DNA of 64,000 nucleotides from CBDCRK01 sp965220955 (GTDB lineage Bacteria; Desulfobacterota; Binatia; Bin18; CBDCRK01). The notes under the pieces are model-generated. The model ran no database searches, had not been told where the DNA came from, and saw only the letters and a program-made list of their open reading frames with translations. Below, piece after piece: positions 1 to 8,692 of this stretch; position 1 is the stretch's first letter, and each line of letters opens with the position of its first letter. Location of the stretch: assembly GCA_965220955.1 (NCBI GenBank), contig CBDCRK010000030.1, positions 1 through 64,000 on the forward strand. Direction: 5' to 3'. The position numbers were made by a program, and so were the translations under genes.

Positions 1-30
1 CGGCGCGCATCGGCACACGGTGTCGTGGGA

Positions 31-84
31 CCCTCACCCTAGCCCTCTCCCCGAGGGAGAGGGTGGCCGTAGGCCGGGTGAGGG
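31..84. repeat. Nested palindromic intergenic repeat (REP-like)
   Basis: Outer arms CCCTCACCC (31-39) and GGGTGAGGG (76-84) enclose inner arms CCCTCTCCC (43-51) and GGGAGAGGG (55-63). The two nested perfect inverted repeats could form a long cruciform or RNA hairpin. A partial relative occurs at 12190-12222. Such C/G-rich nested palindromes are typical dispersed intergenic repeats; it lies just past the 3' end of the crotonase gene and could act as a transcript end. Nothing else is recognisable in bases 1-158. Confidence 0.6.
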
Positions 85-158
85 TAAATAAGTACGGAGT
101 CTGAGGGGATGGTCGTTACACCGCCCCCTCCTGTCAGCCCGGCTGTAAAGAACTCGCT

Positions 159-866
159 CTACGGCCCTGGCAACAGCCGGTTCAGGTCATCGTGGAGCTT
201 GTCCAGCACTTCATCCGCCACCGCCCCACGGTTGCGGATTTTGGCATCACGGTAGACCGCCGGGCGGAGTTCGGCCAGTTGGCTGGCCTCTTTCAGCGTC
301 TCCTCAACAAGCGTGTCGGCCGGACACGTGCGGTCCAGAAAACCCGCGTCAACCGCCCCAGCCGGGTCGTACAGACGAGACTGTAGGGTGGCTTGGGTCA
401 GGTGACGTTTGGACAGCCGTTCGCGGGCCAGGGTGACCAGAAAGTACGGCAGGGTCATGCCAATGGCGACCTCATTGAGGCCAATTTTAAAATCTCCCTC
501 AGCCCCGATACGGGTGTCTGCGGCCAGGAGCATCAGGGCGCCGGCGGCAATGGCGTGGCCGGTGCAGGCAATAAGCAGCGGTTGGGGATGGACATACATC
601 TTCATCAGCATTTTGGCCCCGGCGGTGACTAAACCACGGGCGGCTTCAGGTCCTCCGTCCCGGACCACGGACAGGTCAAAACCGGCTGAAAAACGCCTGG
701 GTCGGCCGACAATCACGGCCGCGCGTGCTTCCTGAGCCGCCCGGTCGAGTCCGGCGTTGACCGCATCGATAAAGGCGTGGCTGACCGCATTGGCCTTGCC
801 GTCGTCGATACGCAGGATAGCGACTGGGTCGTTAAGTTCATAGTCTAAGATTTCATGTGACGTCAT
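159..866 (-). CDS. Enoyl-CoA hydratase/isomerase (crotonase) family protein
   Basis: A 235-residue crotonase-fold protein acting on acyl-CoA thioesters, probably in fatty-acid or related acyl-CoA metabolism in the cytoplasm. The two oxyanion-hole segments are visible: FSAGFDL (residues 59-65) and GHAIAAGA (103-110). In true hydratases two glutamates act; here the first position (after GHAIAAGA) is Leu, while the second is kept as E132 in GLNEVAIG. Retention of only the second Glu is the pattern of delta3,delta2-enoyl-CoA isomerases, so isomerase is at least as likely as hydratase (inference). It is slightly short for the family, about 255. It is transcribed away from the downstream toxin-antitoxin pair, and no partner gene is in the window. 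Confidence 0.85.
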   Translation of the reverse strand: MTSHEILDYELNDPVAILRIDDGKANAVSHAFIDAVNAGLDRAAQEARAAVIVGRPRRFSAGFDLSVVRDGGPEAARGLVTAGAKMLMKMYVHPQPLLIACTGHAIAAGALMLLAADTRIGAEGDFKIGLNEVAIGMTLPYFLVTLARERLSKRHLTQATLQSRLYDPAGAVDAGFLDRTCPADTLVEETLKEASQLAELRPAVYRDAKIRNRGAVADEVLDKLHDDLNRLLPGP

Positions 867-964
867 ACGTTTTCTCCAGTCTGAGAGTTATTGCTCCGGT
901 TTGCCGTATCGTAGCGTATGCAAGCCTTGCTGTTTACTGCCCCGTTCTGGTTGGGAAGATTGTT

Positions 965-989
965 CTGTGGTAGAAATATCCTACCACAG
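965..989. promoter_or_regulatory. Perfect inverted repeat, candidate antitoxin operator
   Basis: CTGTGGTAG (965-973), a 7-nt spacer, then CTACCACAG (981-989): a perfect 9-bp inverted repeat 17 bp before the antitoxin start at 1007 and directly before its ribosome-binding site (GGAAGGAG, 991-998). Type II antitoxins of the AbrB/MazE fold usually bind palindromes at their own promoter, so autoregulation is the likely role (inference). Confidence 0.6.
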
Positions 990-1006
990 GTGGAAGGAGT
1001 TATACT

Positions 1007-1357
1007 ATGCCGATTTTGCCGACCTCTGATCCCACTGTAGGAGTCGCCTATCTGGCAACCGCTCGACTTGGGGAGAAGGGGCAAATCACGGTTCCCAAAG
1101 AGTACCGTGACGCCTTCGATCTGGAAGCGGGTGCCCCGATCAGCATACTGAGACTTGGAGGGAGTTTGCTTCTCATCCCTGAGCAGAGTCACTTTCGACA
1201 GCTTTGCGACCGCATCGCCGAGACCTTTGCCGCTCACCGAATCCAGGCGGATGAGATCTTACACACCTTACCCGAGACTCGGCAGCGTGTGTTTGCGCGT
1301 CATTACCCGGAGCTCTCTGCACGGAAGTCCACCTCTCAGAAAAAGACCCGGGCATGA
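1007..1357 (+). CDS. AbrB/MazE-type antitoxin (SpoVT-AbrB DNA-binding domain)
   Basis: A 116-residue protein whose residues about 17-60 form a swapped-hairpin AbrB domain: the segment LGEKGQITVPKEYRDAF followed by LEAGAPISILRLGG is the classic pattern of this family. The longer C-terminal tail (residues 60-116) would be the toxin-binding part. The stop overlaps the start of the downstream PIN gene by 4 bases (ATGA), the standard arrangement of an antitoxin-toxin operon with translational coupling. A good Shine-Dalgarno (GGAAGGAG) supports the start. Expected role: neutralise the PIN toxin and repress the operon at the 965-989 palindrome. Confidence 0.8.
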   Translation: MPILPTSDPTVGVAYLATARLGEKGQITVPKEYRDAFDLEAGAPISILRLGGSLLLIPEQSHFRQLCDRIAETFAAHRIQADEILHTLPETRQRVFARHYPELSARKSTSQKKTRA

Positions 1358-1824
1358 GTCCAGCTCTGCCACTTCGGCTTTTTCTCGACTCAAATGTCCT
1401 GACGGCGGGAATTGTCGCCTCTTGGGGCTTGGACAAGGCCGTGCTGTCGCTGTGTGCGGCACGGATTTGTCGGATGGTGCTAGCGGAAATCGTCCGCGAG
1501 GAAGTCGAAGAAAATTTGCTCCTGCACGCCGCGTCGCTCCCTCCACGAGAGTCTGAACAGGTGTTGGATGACTATACTAAGCTTATTACATTGGCCCATC
1601 CAATAATGGTTCCCCTGCCTGATACCGATACTGTTGTCCGTTCTCGTCATCTCATCCGCCATGAGGCGGATGTGCCTGTTTTGCTGTTCGCAATGCAGAG
1701 CCAGCCAGACTGGCTCATCACCCATAACACCGCCCACTTTACCCAGACGGTTGGGCGGCGAACGGGGCTCCGGATAGCAACACCCCAGGCGTTCTTCCAG
1801 ACCTTGGCCCACAGTCTTCCCTAA
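1354..1824 (+). CDS. PIN-domain toxin (VapC-like endoribonuclease)
   Basis: A 156-residue PIN-domain protein, predicted Mg2+-dependent RNase. The acidic residues of the fold can be placed: D12 in LFLDSNV, E45/E49 in LAEIVREEVEEN, D106 in HEADVPVL. The fourth site reads LITHNTAHF, with Asn125 where many PIN proteins have Asp, a frequent variation in this subgroup. It starts inside the antitoxin stop codon (4-base overlap). Together the two genes make an AbrB-PIN toxin-antitoxin module, used for plasmid or island stabilisation or stress growth arrest. Target RNA is not predictable from sequence. Confidence 0.75.
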   Translation: MSPALPLRLFLDSNVLTAGIVASWGLDKAVLSLCAARICRMVLAEIVREEVEENLLLHAASLPPRESEQVLDDYTKLITLAHPIMVPLPDTDTVVRSRHLIRHEADVPVLLFAMQSQPDWLITHNTAHFTQTVGRRTGLRIATPQAFFQTLAHSLP

Positions 1825-1947
1825 GCGGCCAACCGCCCCGGACGCTCCAGCATTGCTGTAAAATGACATTTAAAATGGAAAAAATTTACACTTGAAACCG
1901 CGCGAACACGAATTTCGTCTCCTGGACAAGCTTTTGGTAGCGTAAGG

Positions 1948-3423
1948 TCAGCGCGGAACGGCCGCGCGTTCATACGCGCTTACCGATTGATTGCGCCGTT
2001 CGTCAAGCAGGCGGCGCAGTTCTGCCTGCCGCTCTCGACCGAGGCGAATGCGGCTGAGTAATAACAGCGGAATCAGGAAGCTGGTCGACAGCACCGGCCC
2101 AACAATAAAGCCCAGATTCCACACCACATCCGCGTCAAGCGCGCCCGGCGCGGCGCCTGGATCAAGCCGAATCAGATCAATCACCACCCCACCAATGAGC
2201 TGCCCAAAACCGGTGGTGGCCTTGGTGGCAAACGCTTGGCCAGCGTAAAAGACGCCCTCCTTGCGCGTACCGGTGTTATACTCGTGTTCGTCGATGATGT
2301 CGGCAACTATGGACGGGACCATGATTTGAGTCAGGACGAGGAAGATGACCTGGACATAGCTCTGGACCAGGGCCAGCGAAAAGAGCCACGGGTCGCCGTT
2401 GGCGGGTAACACATCGATCAGCCGCAGGCTAAACCACCAGCCGCCGTTCAGAATCATAACGGTGAACGACAGCAGCAAAATCTGGCTTTTTTCCAGCCGT
2501 CGGCCGAGCGGTTTGATCAGACCAAAGGCGGTTGCCGTGGCCAACAGGAGCGGAATCGAAAAGATGGCCAGCTGCTGGGTCGAAAACTCCCAGAAGTAGG
2601 TGTTCACATACAACATTAAGCTGACGTAGATGCCGCTGCTGCCCAGCGCAAACAGCAGGGCTATAAACAGCCAGCGGAAGTTGTGATTACCCAGGGCGTG
2701 GTACATGTCGATAAACGGTTGACGGACACGAAAGGCTTGGGGCGCGGTCGGAGGGGAGGGTAAATACGGGATTTCCTTCCAGGTAAAGACGCAGGTGATG
2801 GTGCCGGCGATCAAGACAAAGACGGCCGACGCGCTGCCATAGAACACATAGTTGTTGGCAATTAAACGCCCGTCCGTCCCGTCTTGGGAATGAAACACAA
2901 AGGCTAAAGACAGCGCCGGCAGGGCAACGCCGGCCAACCAGGCCAGCGAGGCTTTATAACCCATAATGACCGAGCGCTCTTCGTAATCTTGGGACAGCTC
3001 GGCCCCCAGGGCGTCGTGCGGAATGGAGAAAAACGTCAGAAAGGTGCGCAGCAGCACCGAGACCAGGGCCAGCCACACAAAGGTGGCGAACTCGCCTATG
3101 CCTGAGGGAGGGGAGAACAGAAAGACAAAGGACACGGCCAGGGGCACAAGAGCCGCCGCCATCAGCGGGTGACGGCGGCCGTAGCGGGAGCGATAATTAT
3201 CCGAGAACGAGCCGACTATGGGGTCGCTGATGGCGTCACTACACAGGCCGATCAAAGCCGCCAGGCCGGTCAGTGTGCCCGACACGCCCAAGACCTGGGT
3301 GTAGTAGAACATCACAAAATTGACAAAAGCGGCGTCTTTGGCGGCAAACGCCATCCGCCCCGCACCGTAGGCGAGTTTGGTGCTGATGCTGAGTTGTCTG
3401 GAGGCGTGCGACGGGTTATTCAC
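1948..3423 (-). CDS. MFS transporter, GPH (glycoside-pentoside-hexuronide):cation symporter family
   Basis: A 491-residue polytopic inner-membrane protein with about 12 hydrophobic segments. The segment following TM2, with SDAISDPIVGSFSDNYRSR and YGRRHPLM, is the loop signature of the GPH/MFS_2 group (LacS/MelB relatives), in which DP and the following Asp contribute to cation and sugar coupling. Predicted role: Na+ or H+ driven import of a sugar or glycoside; the substrate is not predictable. The start is GTG (3421-3423) with no strong Shine-Dalgarno, so a slightly downstream start is possible. The gene is convergent with the PIN toxin (123 bp gap) and divergent from the restriction island. 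No glycosidase neighbour hints at substrate. Confidence 0.8.
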   Translation of the reverse strand: MNNPSHASRQLSISTKLAYGAGRMAFAAKDAAFVNFVMFYYTQVLGVSGTLTGLAALIGLCSDAISDPIVGSFSDNYRSRYGRRHPLMAAALVPLAVSFVFLFSPPSGIGEFATFVWLALVSVLLRTFLTFFSIPHDALGAELSQDYEERSVIMGYKASLAWLAGVALPALSLAFVFHSQDGTDGRLIANNYVFYGSASAVFVLIAGTITCVFTWKEIPYLPSPPTAPQAFRVRQPFIDMYHALGNHNFRWLFIALLFALGSSGIYVSLMLYVNTYFWEFSTQQLAIFSIPLLLATATAFGLIKPLGRRLEKSQILLLSFTVMILNGGWWFSLRLIDVLPANGDPWLFSLALVQSYVQVIFLVLTQIMVPSIVADIIDEHEYNTGTRKEGVFYAGQAFATKATTGFGQLIGGVVIDLIRLDPGAAPGALDADVVWNLGFIVGPVLSTSFLIPLLLLSRIRLGRERQAELRRLLDERRNQSVSAYERAAVPR

Positions 3424-3505
3424 AGGTGGTTCTTGATCGGCATTCTCGGTCCGTGGACTCCAACAGACATTAGCGGGGACCGGACCGGGCTTGTCAATGG
3501 GGCTT

Positions 3506-3582
3506 GGGCATTCTCAGGCTCAACAATCTCGGCTACAGTAGGCTCGGCTACAGTGGGCAAAGAGACCGCAATGAGGAGGCAA
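3506..3582 (+). repeat. Direct repeat, left copy (upstream of MmeI-like gene)
   Basis: GGGCATTCTCAGG (3506-3518), an 11-base linker, then a CGGCTACAGT unit present twice in tandem, the second running into a 38-base block (3545-3582) that ends in a strong Shine-Dalgarno (GAGGAGG). The matching block at 11822-11859 agrees at 35 of 38 positions by my alignment, and the leading 13 bases also match exactly at 11798-11810. The repeat sits immediately before the MmeI-like start codon, so it supplies that gene's ribosome-binding site and perhaps its promoter. Confidence 0.7.
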
Positions 3583-3586
3583 GCCG

Positions 3587-6388
3587 ATGCGTCTGTCCTG
3601 GAACGAAGTGCGCACCCGTGCAGCAACGTTTGCCCGTGATTGGGCCGGCGCCCACTACGAGAAAGGCGAGACCCAGAGCTTCTATAACGAATTCTTCCAG
3701 ATATTCGACGTCAAGCGGCGCACCGTTGCTCGCTATGAGGAGCATGTCAAGCGCCTCGACAACTCGTCCGGCTATATTGACTTGTTCTGGCCCGGCGTGC
3801 TGTTGGTCGAACAAAAGAGCGCCGGGCGCAACCTCGCCCGCGCCTACGGACAGGCCGGGGACTATTTCGACGCGCTGCCCGAGCAGGAGCGCCCGCGCTA
3901 CATCCTGGTCAGCGACTTTCAGACCTTTGAGTTGCATGACCTGGACGAGCGGGAGCGCACGTTTTTCGCACTGGCCGACCTACCCGAGCACATTGAGAAG
4001 TTCGGTTTTATCCTGGGCGTACAAAAGCGTGCTTTCAAAGATCAGGACCCGGTCAACATTCAGGCGTCCGAACTCATGGGCCACCTGCATGACGCACTCA
4101 AACAGTCCGGCTACACCGGCCACGCCCTCGAACAATTCCTTGTCCGCACCGTGTTCTGCCTGTTTGCCGACGATACCGGCATCTTCGAGCCGCGCGACAG
4201 CTTCCTTGACCTGCTTGAGCACCGCACCCGCGAGGACGGCTCCGACCTGGGCTTGTGGCTCTCACGGCTTTTCCAAGTGCTCGACACGCCGGAGGACAAG
4301 CGCCAAAAAGCTCTGGACGAAGACCTGGCTCGCTTTCCGTATGTCAACGGCGACCTTTTCCGCGGTCCGCTACGCATTCCCGACTTTGATTCCTCCATGC
4401 GACAGGCGCTGCTTGACGCCTGCCGGTTTGACTGGACCGCTATCTCTCCGGCGATTTTCGGCGCGCTGTTCCAATCGGTCATGGAGCCCGCGGAACGCCG
4501 CGCTCAGGGCGCGCACTACACCACCGAGAAGAACATCCTGAAGGTGATCGAGCCGCTGTTTCTCGACGACCTGCGGGCCGAGTTCGCACGGCTGAAAGCC
4601 CGCAAGGACACCCATCGGCGGCGGGAACTGCATCGCTTTCAACAGCGTTTGGGGACGCTGCGCTTTCTCGACCCGGCGTGCGGCTGCGGCAATTTTCTTA
4701 TCATTGCCTACCGCGAGTTGCGTGTGTTGGAGATTGCGGTCTTGAAGGAACTGCACGCTTATCGTGACGACGCGGAAACCGGCGAGCTAGACGCTGCGGC
4801 CCTGTCGGTTGTCAACGTGGACCAATTCTACGGCATTGAAATCGGAGAGTTCCCGACCCACATCGCCGAGACCGCGCTGTGGATGATGGACCACATCATG
4901 AACAACCGGCTCAGCCTGGAGTTCGGTCAAACCTTCGTACGCATCCCGCTGATAAAATCGCCCCATATTCTGCACGCCGACGCCCTGGAAACCGACTGGG
5001 CAACCCTGCTGCCGCCGGAAGACTGCTCGTATGTGTTCGGCAATCCGCCCTTCGGCGGATTCGTCATGCGCGATGAGCAAAAACAGATACAAACCAAATC
5101 CATAATGGCCGAGCTTGGTGCTATGGGCTCACGCCTCGACTATGTTGCGGCTTGGTTCCTGAAAGCTGGGGCTTATCTCAAGGGAAAGCCCTCGCGGATG
5201 GCTTTCGTTGCGACCAACTCGATTACCCAAGGAGAACAGGTAGCGCAACTCTGGCCCGCGCTATTCAACCAGTACAATCTTGAGATCATGTTCGGCCATA
5301 GGACTTTCCCTTGGGGCTCGGATGCGCGTGGTGCGGCCCACGTCCATGTGGTGATTATCGGTTTGTCCGACCGTAAATCCACGCCTCCTGGATGTCGGCT
5401 CTTCATATATGAGAATTCAACCGGCGAACCGGACGAGATCACGCTCGCCCGAATCAGCCCTTATCTTGTTGGCGCGGACCATTTGGGTGATTCGCATCTC
5501 GTCATCGCGAGACATAGAAACTCCGTTTCCGGTCTTCCCAAAATCGGCGTCGGTACCAAGCCTGTCGATGGCGGACATTACATCCTGGATAAGGAAGAAA
5601 GAAGGGAACTTTTGGCGCAGGAGCCGGAAGCCGCCAGCCTGCTCCGTCCCTTCATCGGTGGACGCGAATATATCAACGGCCTAGAGCGCTGGATTCTCCT
5701 CACCTTAGGCGTGTCGCCCTCAGAGTTGAGGTCAATGCCAAGCGTCACGAGCCGGGTCCGCGCCGTACGGGAGTTCAGAACTAATCACACAGGCAAGCTC
5801 GCGAATTCCCTCGCGGAGCAACCCACAGAGTTTCACGTAACTGTAATTCCTAGCAATGAATTTCTGGTCATACCCGAAGTAAGCTCCGAACGCCGCAAAT
5901 ATGTTCCAATTGGTTATTTGAAACCTCCCTCTATTCCCAGCAATCAACTCTTAGTGGTGGAGAACGCAACATTACCTCTCTTTGCGTTGTTGACGTCCGC
6001 CATGCACATGGCTTGGCTACGCCATGTCGGCGGGCGGCTGAAAAGCGATTACCGCTATTCAACAGGCTTGGTCTACAACACCTTCCCTACACCACCCGAG
6101 GGCGCTGAACTGTCAAAGCTGGAACCGTTGGCGCAGGCAGTGCTCAGCGCCCGCGCAGCCCATTCGGGCGCGACGCTTGCAGACCTGTACGACCCCGACC
6201 TGATGCCGCCCAACCTGCGCAAGGCCCACCAAGCCCTCGACCGCGCCGTAGACCGGCTCTACCGGCCAGGCGGCTTTGCCTCCGAACGCGAACGCGTCGA
6301 ACATCTGTTCGGGTTGTATGAGAAAATGACCGCGCCATTGGAAGCAGGGATGAAGGGGAAGAGGAAGCGGCGGAAACGCAAACAGTAA
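3587..6388 (+). CDS. MmeI-like type IIL restriction-modification enzyme (nuclease and DNA adenine methyltransferase in one chain)
   Basis: A 933-residue protein matching the MmeI family architecture: N-terminal nuclease, helical spacer, N6-adenine methyltransferase, target-recognition domain and a basic C-terminus. The nuclease motif D-X9-E-X-K is seen as D65, E75, K77 (IDLFWPG...VEQKS), close to its place in MmeI. Motif I of the methyltransferase is DPACGCG (362-368), and the catalytic motif is NPPF (486-489). Family enzymes bind an asymmetric site, methylate one strand and cut about 20 bp away. Both active sites look intact, so a functional host-protective system is expected. The tail is extremely basic (KGKRKRRKRKQ). 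A related but different tail recurs at 10327-10412. It starts 5 bp after the left direct repeat. Confidence 0.85.
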   Translation: MRLSWNEVRTRAATFARDWAGAHYEKGETQSFYNEFFQIFDVKRRTVARYEEHVKRLDNSSGYIDLFWPGVLLVEQKSAGRNLARAYGQAGDYFDALPEQERPRYILVSDFQTFELHDLDERERTFFALADLPEHIEKFGFILGVQKRAFKDQDPVNIQASELMGHLHDALKQSGYTGHALEQFLVRTVFCLFADDTGIFEPRDSFLDLLEHRTREDGSDLGLWLSRLFQVLDTPEDKRQKALDEDLARFPYVNGDLFRGPLRIPDFDSSMRQALLDACRFDWTAISPAIFGALFQSVMEPAERRAQGAHYTTEKNILKVIEPLFLDDLRAEFARLKARKDTHRRRELHRFQQRLGTLRFLDPACGCGNFLIIAYRELRVLEIAVLKELHAYRDDAETGELDAAALSVVNVDQFYGIEIGEFPTHIAETALWMMDHIMNNRLSLEFGQTFVRIPLIKSPHILHADALETDWATLLPPEDCSYVFGNPPFGGFVMRDEQKQIQTKSIMAELGAMGSRLDYVAAWFLKAGAYLKGKPSRMAFVATNSITQGEQVAQLWPALFNQYNLEIMFGHRTFPWGSDARGAAHVHVVIIGLSDRKSTPPGCRLFIYENSTGEPDEITLARISPYLVGADHLGDSHLVIARHRNSVSGLPKIGVGTKPVDGGHYILDKEERRELLAQEPEAASLLRPFIGGREYINGLERWILLTLGVSPSELRSMPSVTSRVRAVREFRTNHTGKLANSLAEQPTEFHVTVIPSNEFLVIPEVSSERRKYVPIGYLKPPSIPSNQLLVVENATLPLFALLTSAMHMAWLRHVGGRLKSDYRYSTGLVYNTFPTPPEGAELSKLEPLAQAVLSARAAHSGATLADLYDPDLMPPNLRKAHQALDRAVDRLYRPGGFASERERVEHLFGLYEKMTAPLEAGMKGKRKRRKRKQ

Positions 6389-6479
6389 GGCCCCGCCCGA
6401 GCATTTTTACTGTGGCGGTCTGGCGCTACAACTCGGCGGCTGGCAAAGCCTCAAGAAGTTGCTTTTCTACGTTGATAAG

Positions 6480-7973
6480 TCAATCTGAGGACTTCATAGA
6501 AGATTTTAACTCTTCTAGACTCGTCTGATAGCTACTGAAATACAGAGCAAATGGATGATAGTGGCCGACCCGACGCCATGTCTTCGGATTCCATCCCGCT
6601 TCGACGAGATCCGAGGCAGCAAACACGAATTCCAAGGTCATCGTGAAAAAAATTAGCGCTCTGCTGATTTTGTTAGAATCTACACGAAGGGGGCTTCCGT
6701 GTACGTAATGATTTCGACAATTCACAGCCTCATCTATTGCCCAAAATATGTCCGGCAGCCAAAATATTTTTGCAAGATCGTCTCCGGTCAGGTCAAATAG
6801 GATTTTTGCTCTATGGCGTATCTTTTGCTTCAGCGTGTCGCCGCCAGCACGACCCAGGGCACTTAGGAGACTGTCCCGATCAGGAGATGAAGGTAGCTTT
6901 TTAATGATATGACGACAGCAATCTATAGCGCATTTGAGATCTTCCGAAATATTAGTTTTTGGAGACAAAGCTGCGTCTGGCAGAATGTCGAACATGTTGG
7001 CTGCGCCAACTAAACGATCAATATCGTAACTTCGTTGCTTGAAGAAGCCCTCGAAAAACCTCGACCGCGCATCTTCCCAGGTTTCATAACGGTCTAACCA
7101 ATCCACGATTATGCGTGAAAACTCTTCCTTTTGTTGAATTGGTCTTATTAATGGAGCGATATTTGAATGGCTTCCTTCGTTATCTCTTTCATATATCCGA
7201 ATGCTGCACCTGACTATTTCAAAAGGTTTCGCCGTTTGTTCTTCTTCTCCTTTGAAAAAAGAAAGATTTGTGATGTTTTGTGGCCGACCGATTAATATTT
7301 CAAATAAGCGTAATAATTTTATAACACTCTGGATAGCGTAGTCCGAATCTACGGGCTCTGGAAATTTTATCTTTATACTTATTTTATTTTTAATTTTTAT
7401 GCCGTCAGGATCGCCGAGACCATATTTGATTCCCCGAGATACCGAAATCTTTCCTATTACTGTATCTATGGAAACAATGTCGAACTTCCCGCTGAAATAA
7501 GCAATTATAGGTCGAGAGCCAGATTCAATTTTTCTGTTTTCTAGTTCGCCTATCTTTTCTATCAATGAAGCTCCATCTCCATCTTTGTACGGGTTCACAA
7601 TTCCGAAAGCGTCCCGATCATAAAATAGCTTGGCAGCATCATCGAATGTGAAGTTTGCTTCAGCTATCTCTTTGTCGTTCGGGAGGAGATATTCGTTGCC
7701 GATAACAATCAACCCAGGGCGTAGGATACAGTTCCATATTTCTTTTGATTCGTCGCGGGTGATGTGTTGGATGCCACCGCTAGGCCAGCAATCGATTAAC
7801 GATACTTTTCTGAGATCGTGCAAATACCCAGTCACGGTGACGCCTCCATCAATGGGGACGAAATCTTCACCCCATACATGCAGAGAACTGTTTGATCCTG
7901 CAATGGTTAGGCTGCCTGCAACATCGGTGTCAGGCAGGATTTTGAATTTTCCTGAGTATGTCGAATTCTCCAT
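6480..7973 (-). CDS. ApeA-like HEPN-domain protein, probable anti-phage abortive infection factor
   Basis: A 497-residue protein. The N-terminus (GKFKILPDTDVAGSLTIAG followed by LHVWGED) resembles the ApeA N-terminal beta domain, which begins with a G-x-W/F-x-lp pattern and a v-x-G-x-L strand. The C-terminal part carries an R-x4-H HEPN RNase motif, R420 to H425 in CRNHYVHG. ApeA proteins are single-gene phage defences thought to cut RNA (tRNA) on infection. The start at 7973 is preferred over an upstream one because AAAGGAG lies just before it. The coding DNA is clearly more AT-rich than both neighbours, with runs such as aataattttataac, suggesting separate acquisition. It is convergent with the MmeI-like gene. 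Family assignment is by pattern only and remains tentative. Confidence 0.6.
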   Translation of the reverse strand: MENSTYSGKFKILPDTDVAGSLTIAGSNSSLHVWGEDFVPIDGGVTVTGYLHDLRKVSLIDCWPSGGIQHITRDESKEIWNCILRPGLIVIGNEYLLPNDKEIAEANFTFDDAAKLFYDRDAFGIVNPYKDGDGASLIEKIGELENRKIESGSRPIIAYFSGKFDIVSIDTVIGKISVSRGIKYGLGDPDGIKIKNKISIKIKFPEPVDSDYAIQSVIKLLRLFEILIGRPQNITNLSFFKGEEEQTAKPFEIVRCSIRIYERDNEGSHSNIAPLIRPIQQKEEFSRIIVDWLDRYETWEDARSRFFEGFFKQRSYDIDRLVGAANMFDILPDAALSPKTNISEDLKCAIDCCRHIIKKLPSSPDRDSLLSALGRAGGDTLKQKIRHRAKILFDLTGDDLAKIFWLPDIFWAIDEAVNCRNHYVHGSPLRVDSNKISRALIFFTMTLEFVFAASDLVEAGWNPKTWRRVGHYHPFALYFSSYQTSLEELKSSMKSSD

Positions 7974-8064
7974 TGTTGGCAACTCCTTTGTAATCTGAAT
8001 CGGGCAGAAGCGGCGTCGGCGCAAGGCGGGCCAGAGGTCGTGCTACGCCAGGGTAATGGCGGGG

Positions 8065-8268
8065 TCATTTAGCGGTCCGGGCGATGAGTTCCCGTAAGGC
8101 GTGCATGGTGGCTTCGTGTTGGATGTTCAAGGCCCGCATGGTCTCTTCGTGCTGGCTCTTGCGTTCGTCGGAGGTTTGACGCACGAGGCGCGGGCCGACG
8201 TAAATCAAGCCGCACTGCACCACGCCGATGGCAAAACCCAGGCTGGCCTGCAGAAAGGCGGCGCTCAT
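8065..8268 (-). CDS. Small membrane protein downstream of vapBC
   Basis: A 67-residue protein with one hydrophobic segment (about residues 4-28, LQASLGFAIGVVQCGLIYVG) followed by a charged tail containing an imperfect 11-12 residue repeat (QHEETMRALNI / QHEATMHALREL) likely to form an amphipathic or coiled-coil helix. A longer start at 8334 would overlap the PIN gene; starting at 8268 leaves a 7-bp gap after the vapC stop and is preferred. It looks like the third gene of a vapB-vapC operon. I do not recognise a family and assign no function. Confidence 0.5.
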   Translation of the reverse strand: MSAAFLQASLGFAIGVVQCGLIYVGPRLVRQTSDERKSQHEETMRALNIQHEATMHALRELIARTAK

Positions 8269-8275
8269 CAGCCTA

Positions 8276-8692
8276 TCAAGACACTTCGAGTAATGTGTGG
8301 TCGAGTTCCCCGACATGGCGGTAATCTCGATCAAAAGTCAACAGGTGGCCGTTACACTCCATTGTTGCCGCAGCGATCCACACATCGTTTATGGGTATGG
8401 GAGTACCGGCTCGACGCAAGGCTGTAAAAATACGCGCATAGTACCCGACCGTGGTATTGGTCACTGCCAGTACGCTGACGAACGGTTCGCTGAGGAACTC
8501 GGCGAGGACACGTCGATTCTCTTCCGTACGACTCCCCAACTCGAAACCCGCTTCGAGTTCTCCGAGCACGGTGACAGGCATGACAACCACCGCAGCGCTG
8601 GCCACGAATTCGAGCACCTCAGAACGTCCGGCGCGTAGATGCGAGTAAGCACTTGTGTCAAGAACCAGCCGCTCGGTTGGCTTCATCCCCAA
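8276..8692 (-). CDS. vapC: VapC-family PIN-domain toxin
   Basis: A 138-residue PIN-domain ribonuclease. Conserved acidic residues are visible: D12 in LVLDTSAY, E45 in VLGELEAGF, D103 in INDVWIAA and D121/D123 in LTFDRDY. The set is complete and the length is standard for VapC, so it should be an active toxin cutting RNA at a structured site. Its first codons overlap the last codons of the antitoxin gene by 10 bp (8683-8692), the usual translationally coupled order antitoxin then toxin. It belongs to a different subgroup from the PIN gene at 1354, so the two modules are unlikely to be recent copies. Confidence 0.85.
   Translation of the reverse strand: MGMKPTERLVLDTSAYSHLRAGRSEVLEFVASAAVVVMPVTVLGELEAGFELGSRTEENRRVLAEFLSEPFVSVLAVTNTTVGYYARIFTALRRAGTPIPINDVWIAAATMECNGHLLTFDRDYRHVGELDHTLLEVS

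Noticed and set aside
3504..4541. Plus-strand frame overlapping the MmeI-like gene
   Set aside because: Ser/Arg/Pro-rich out-of-frame shadow of the real gene, which carries intact nuclease and methyltransferase motifs.
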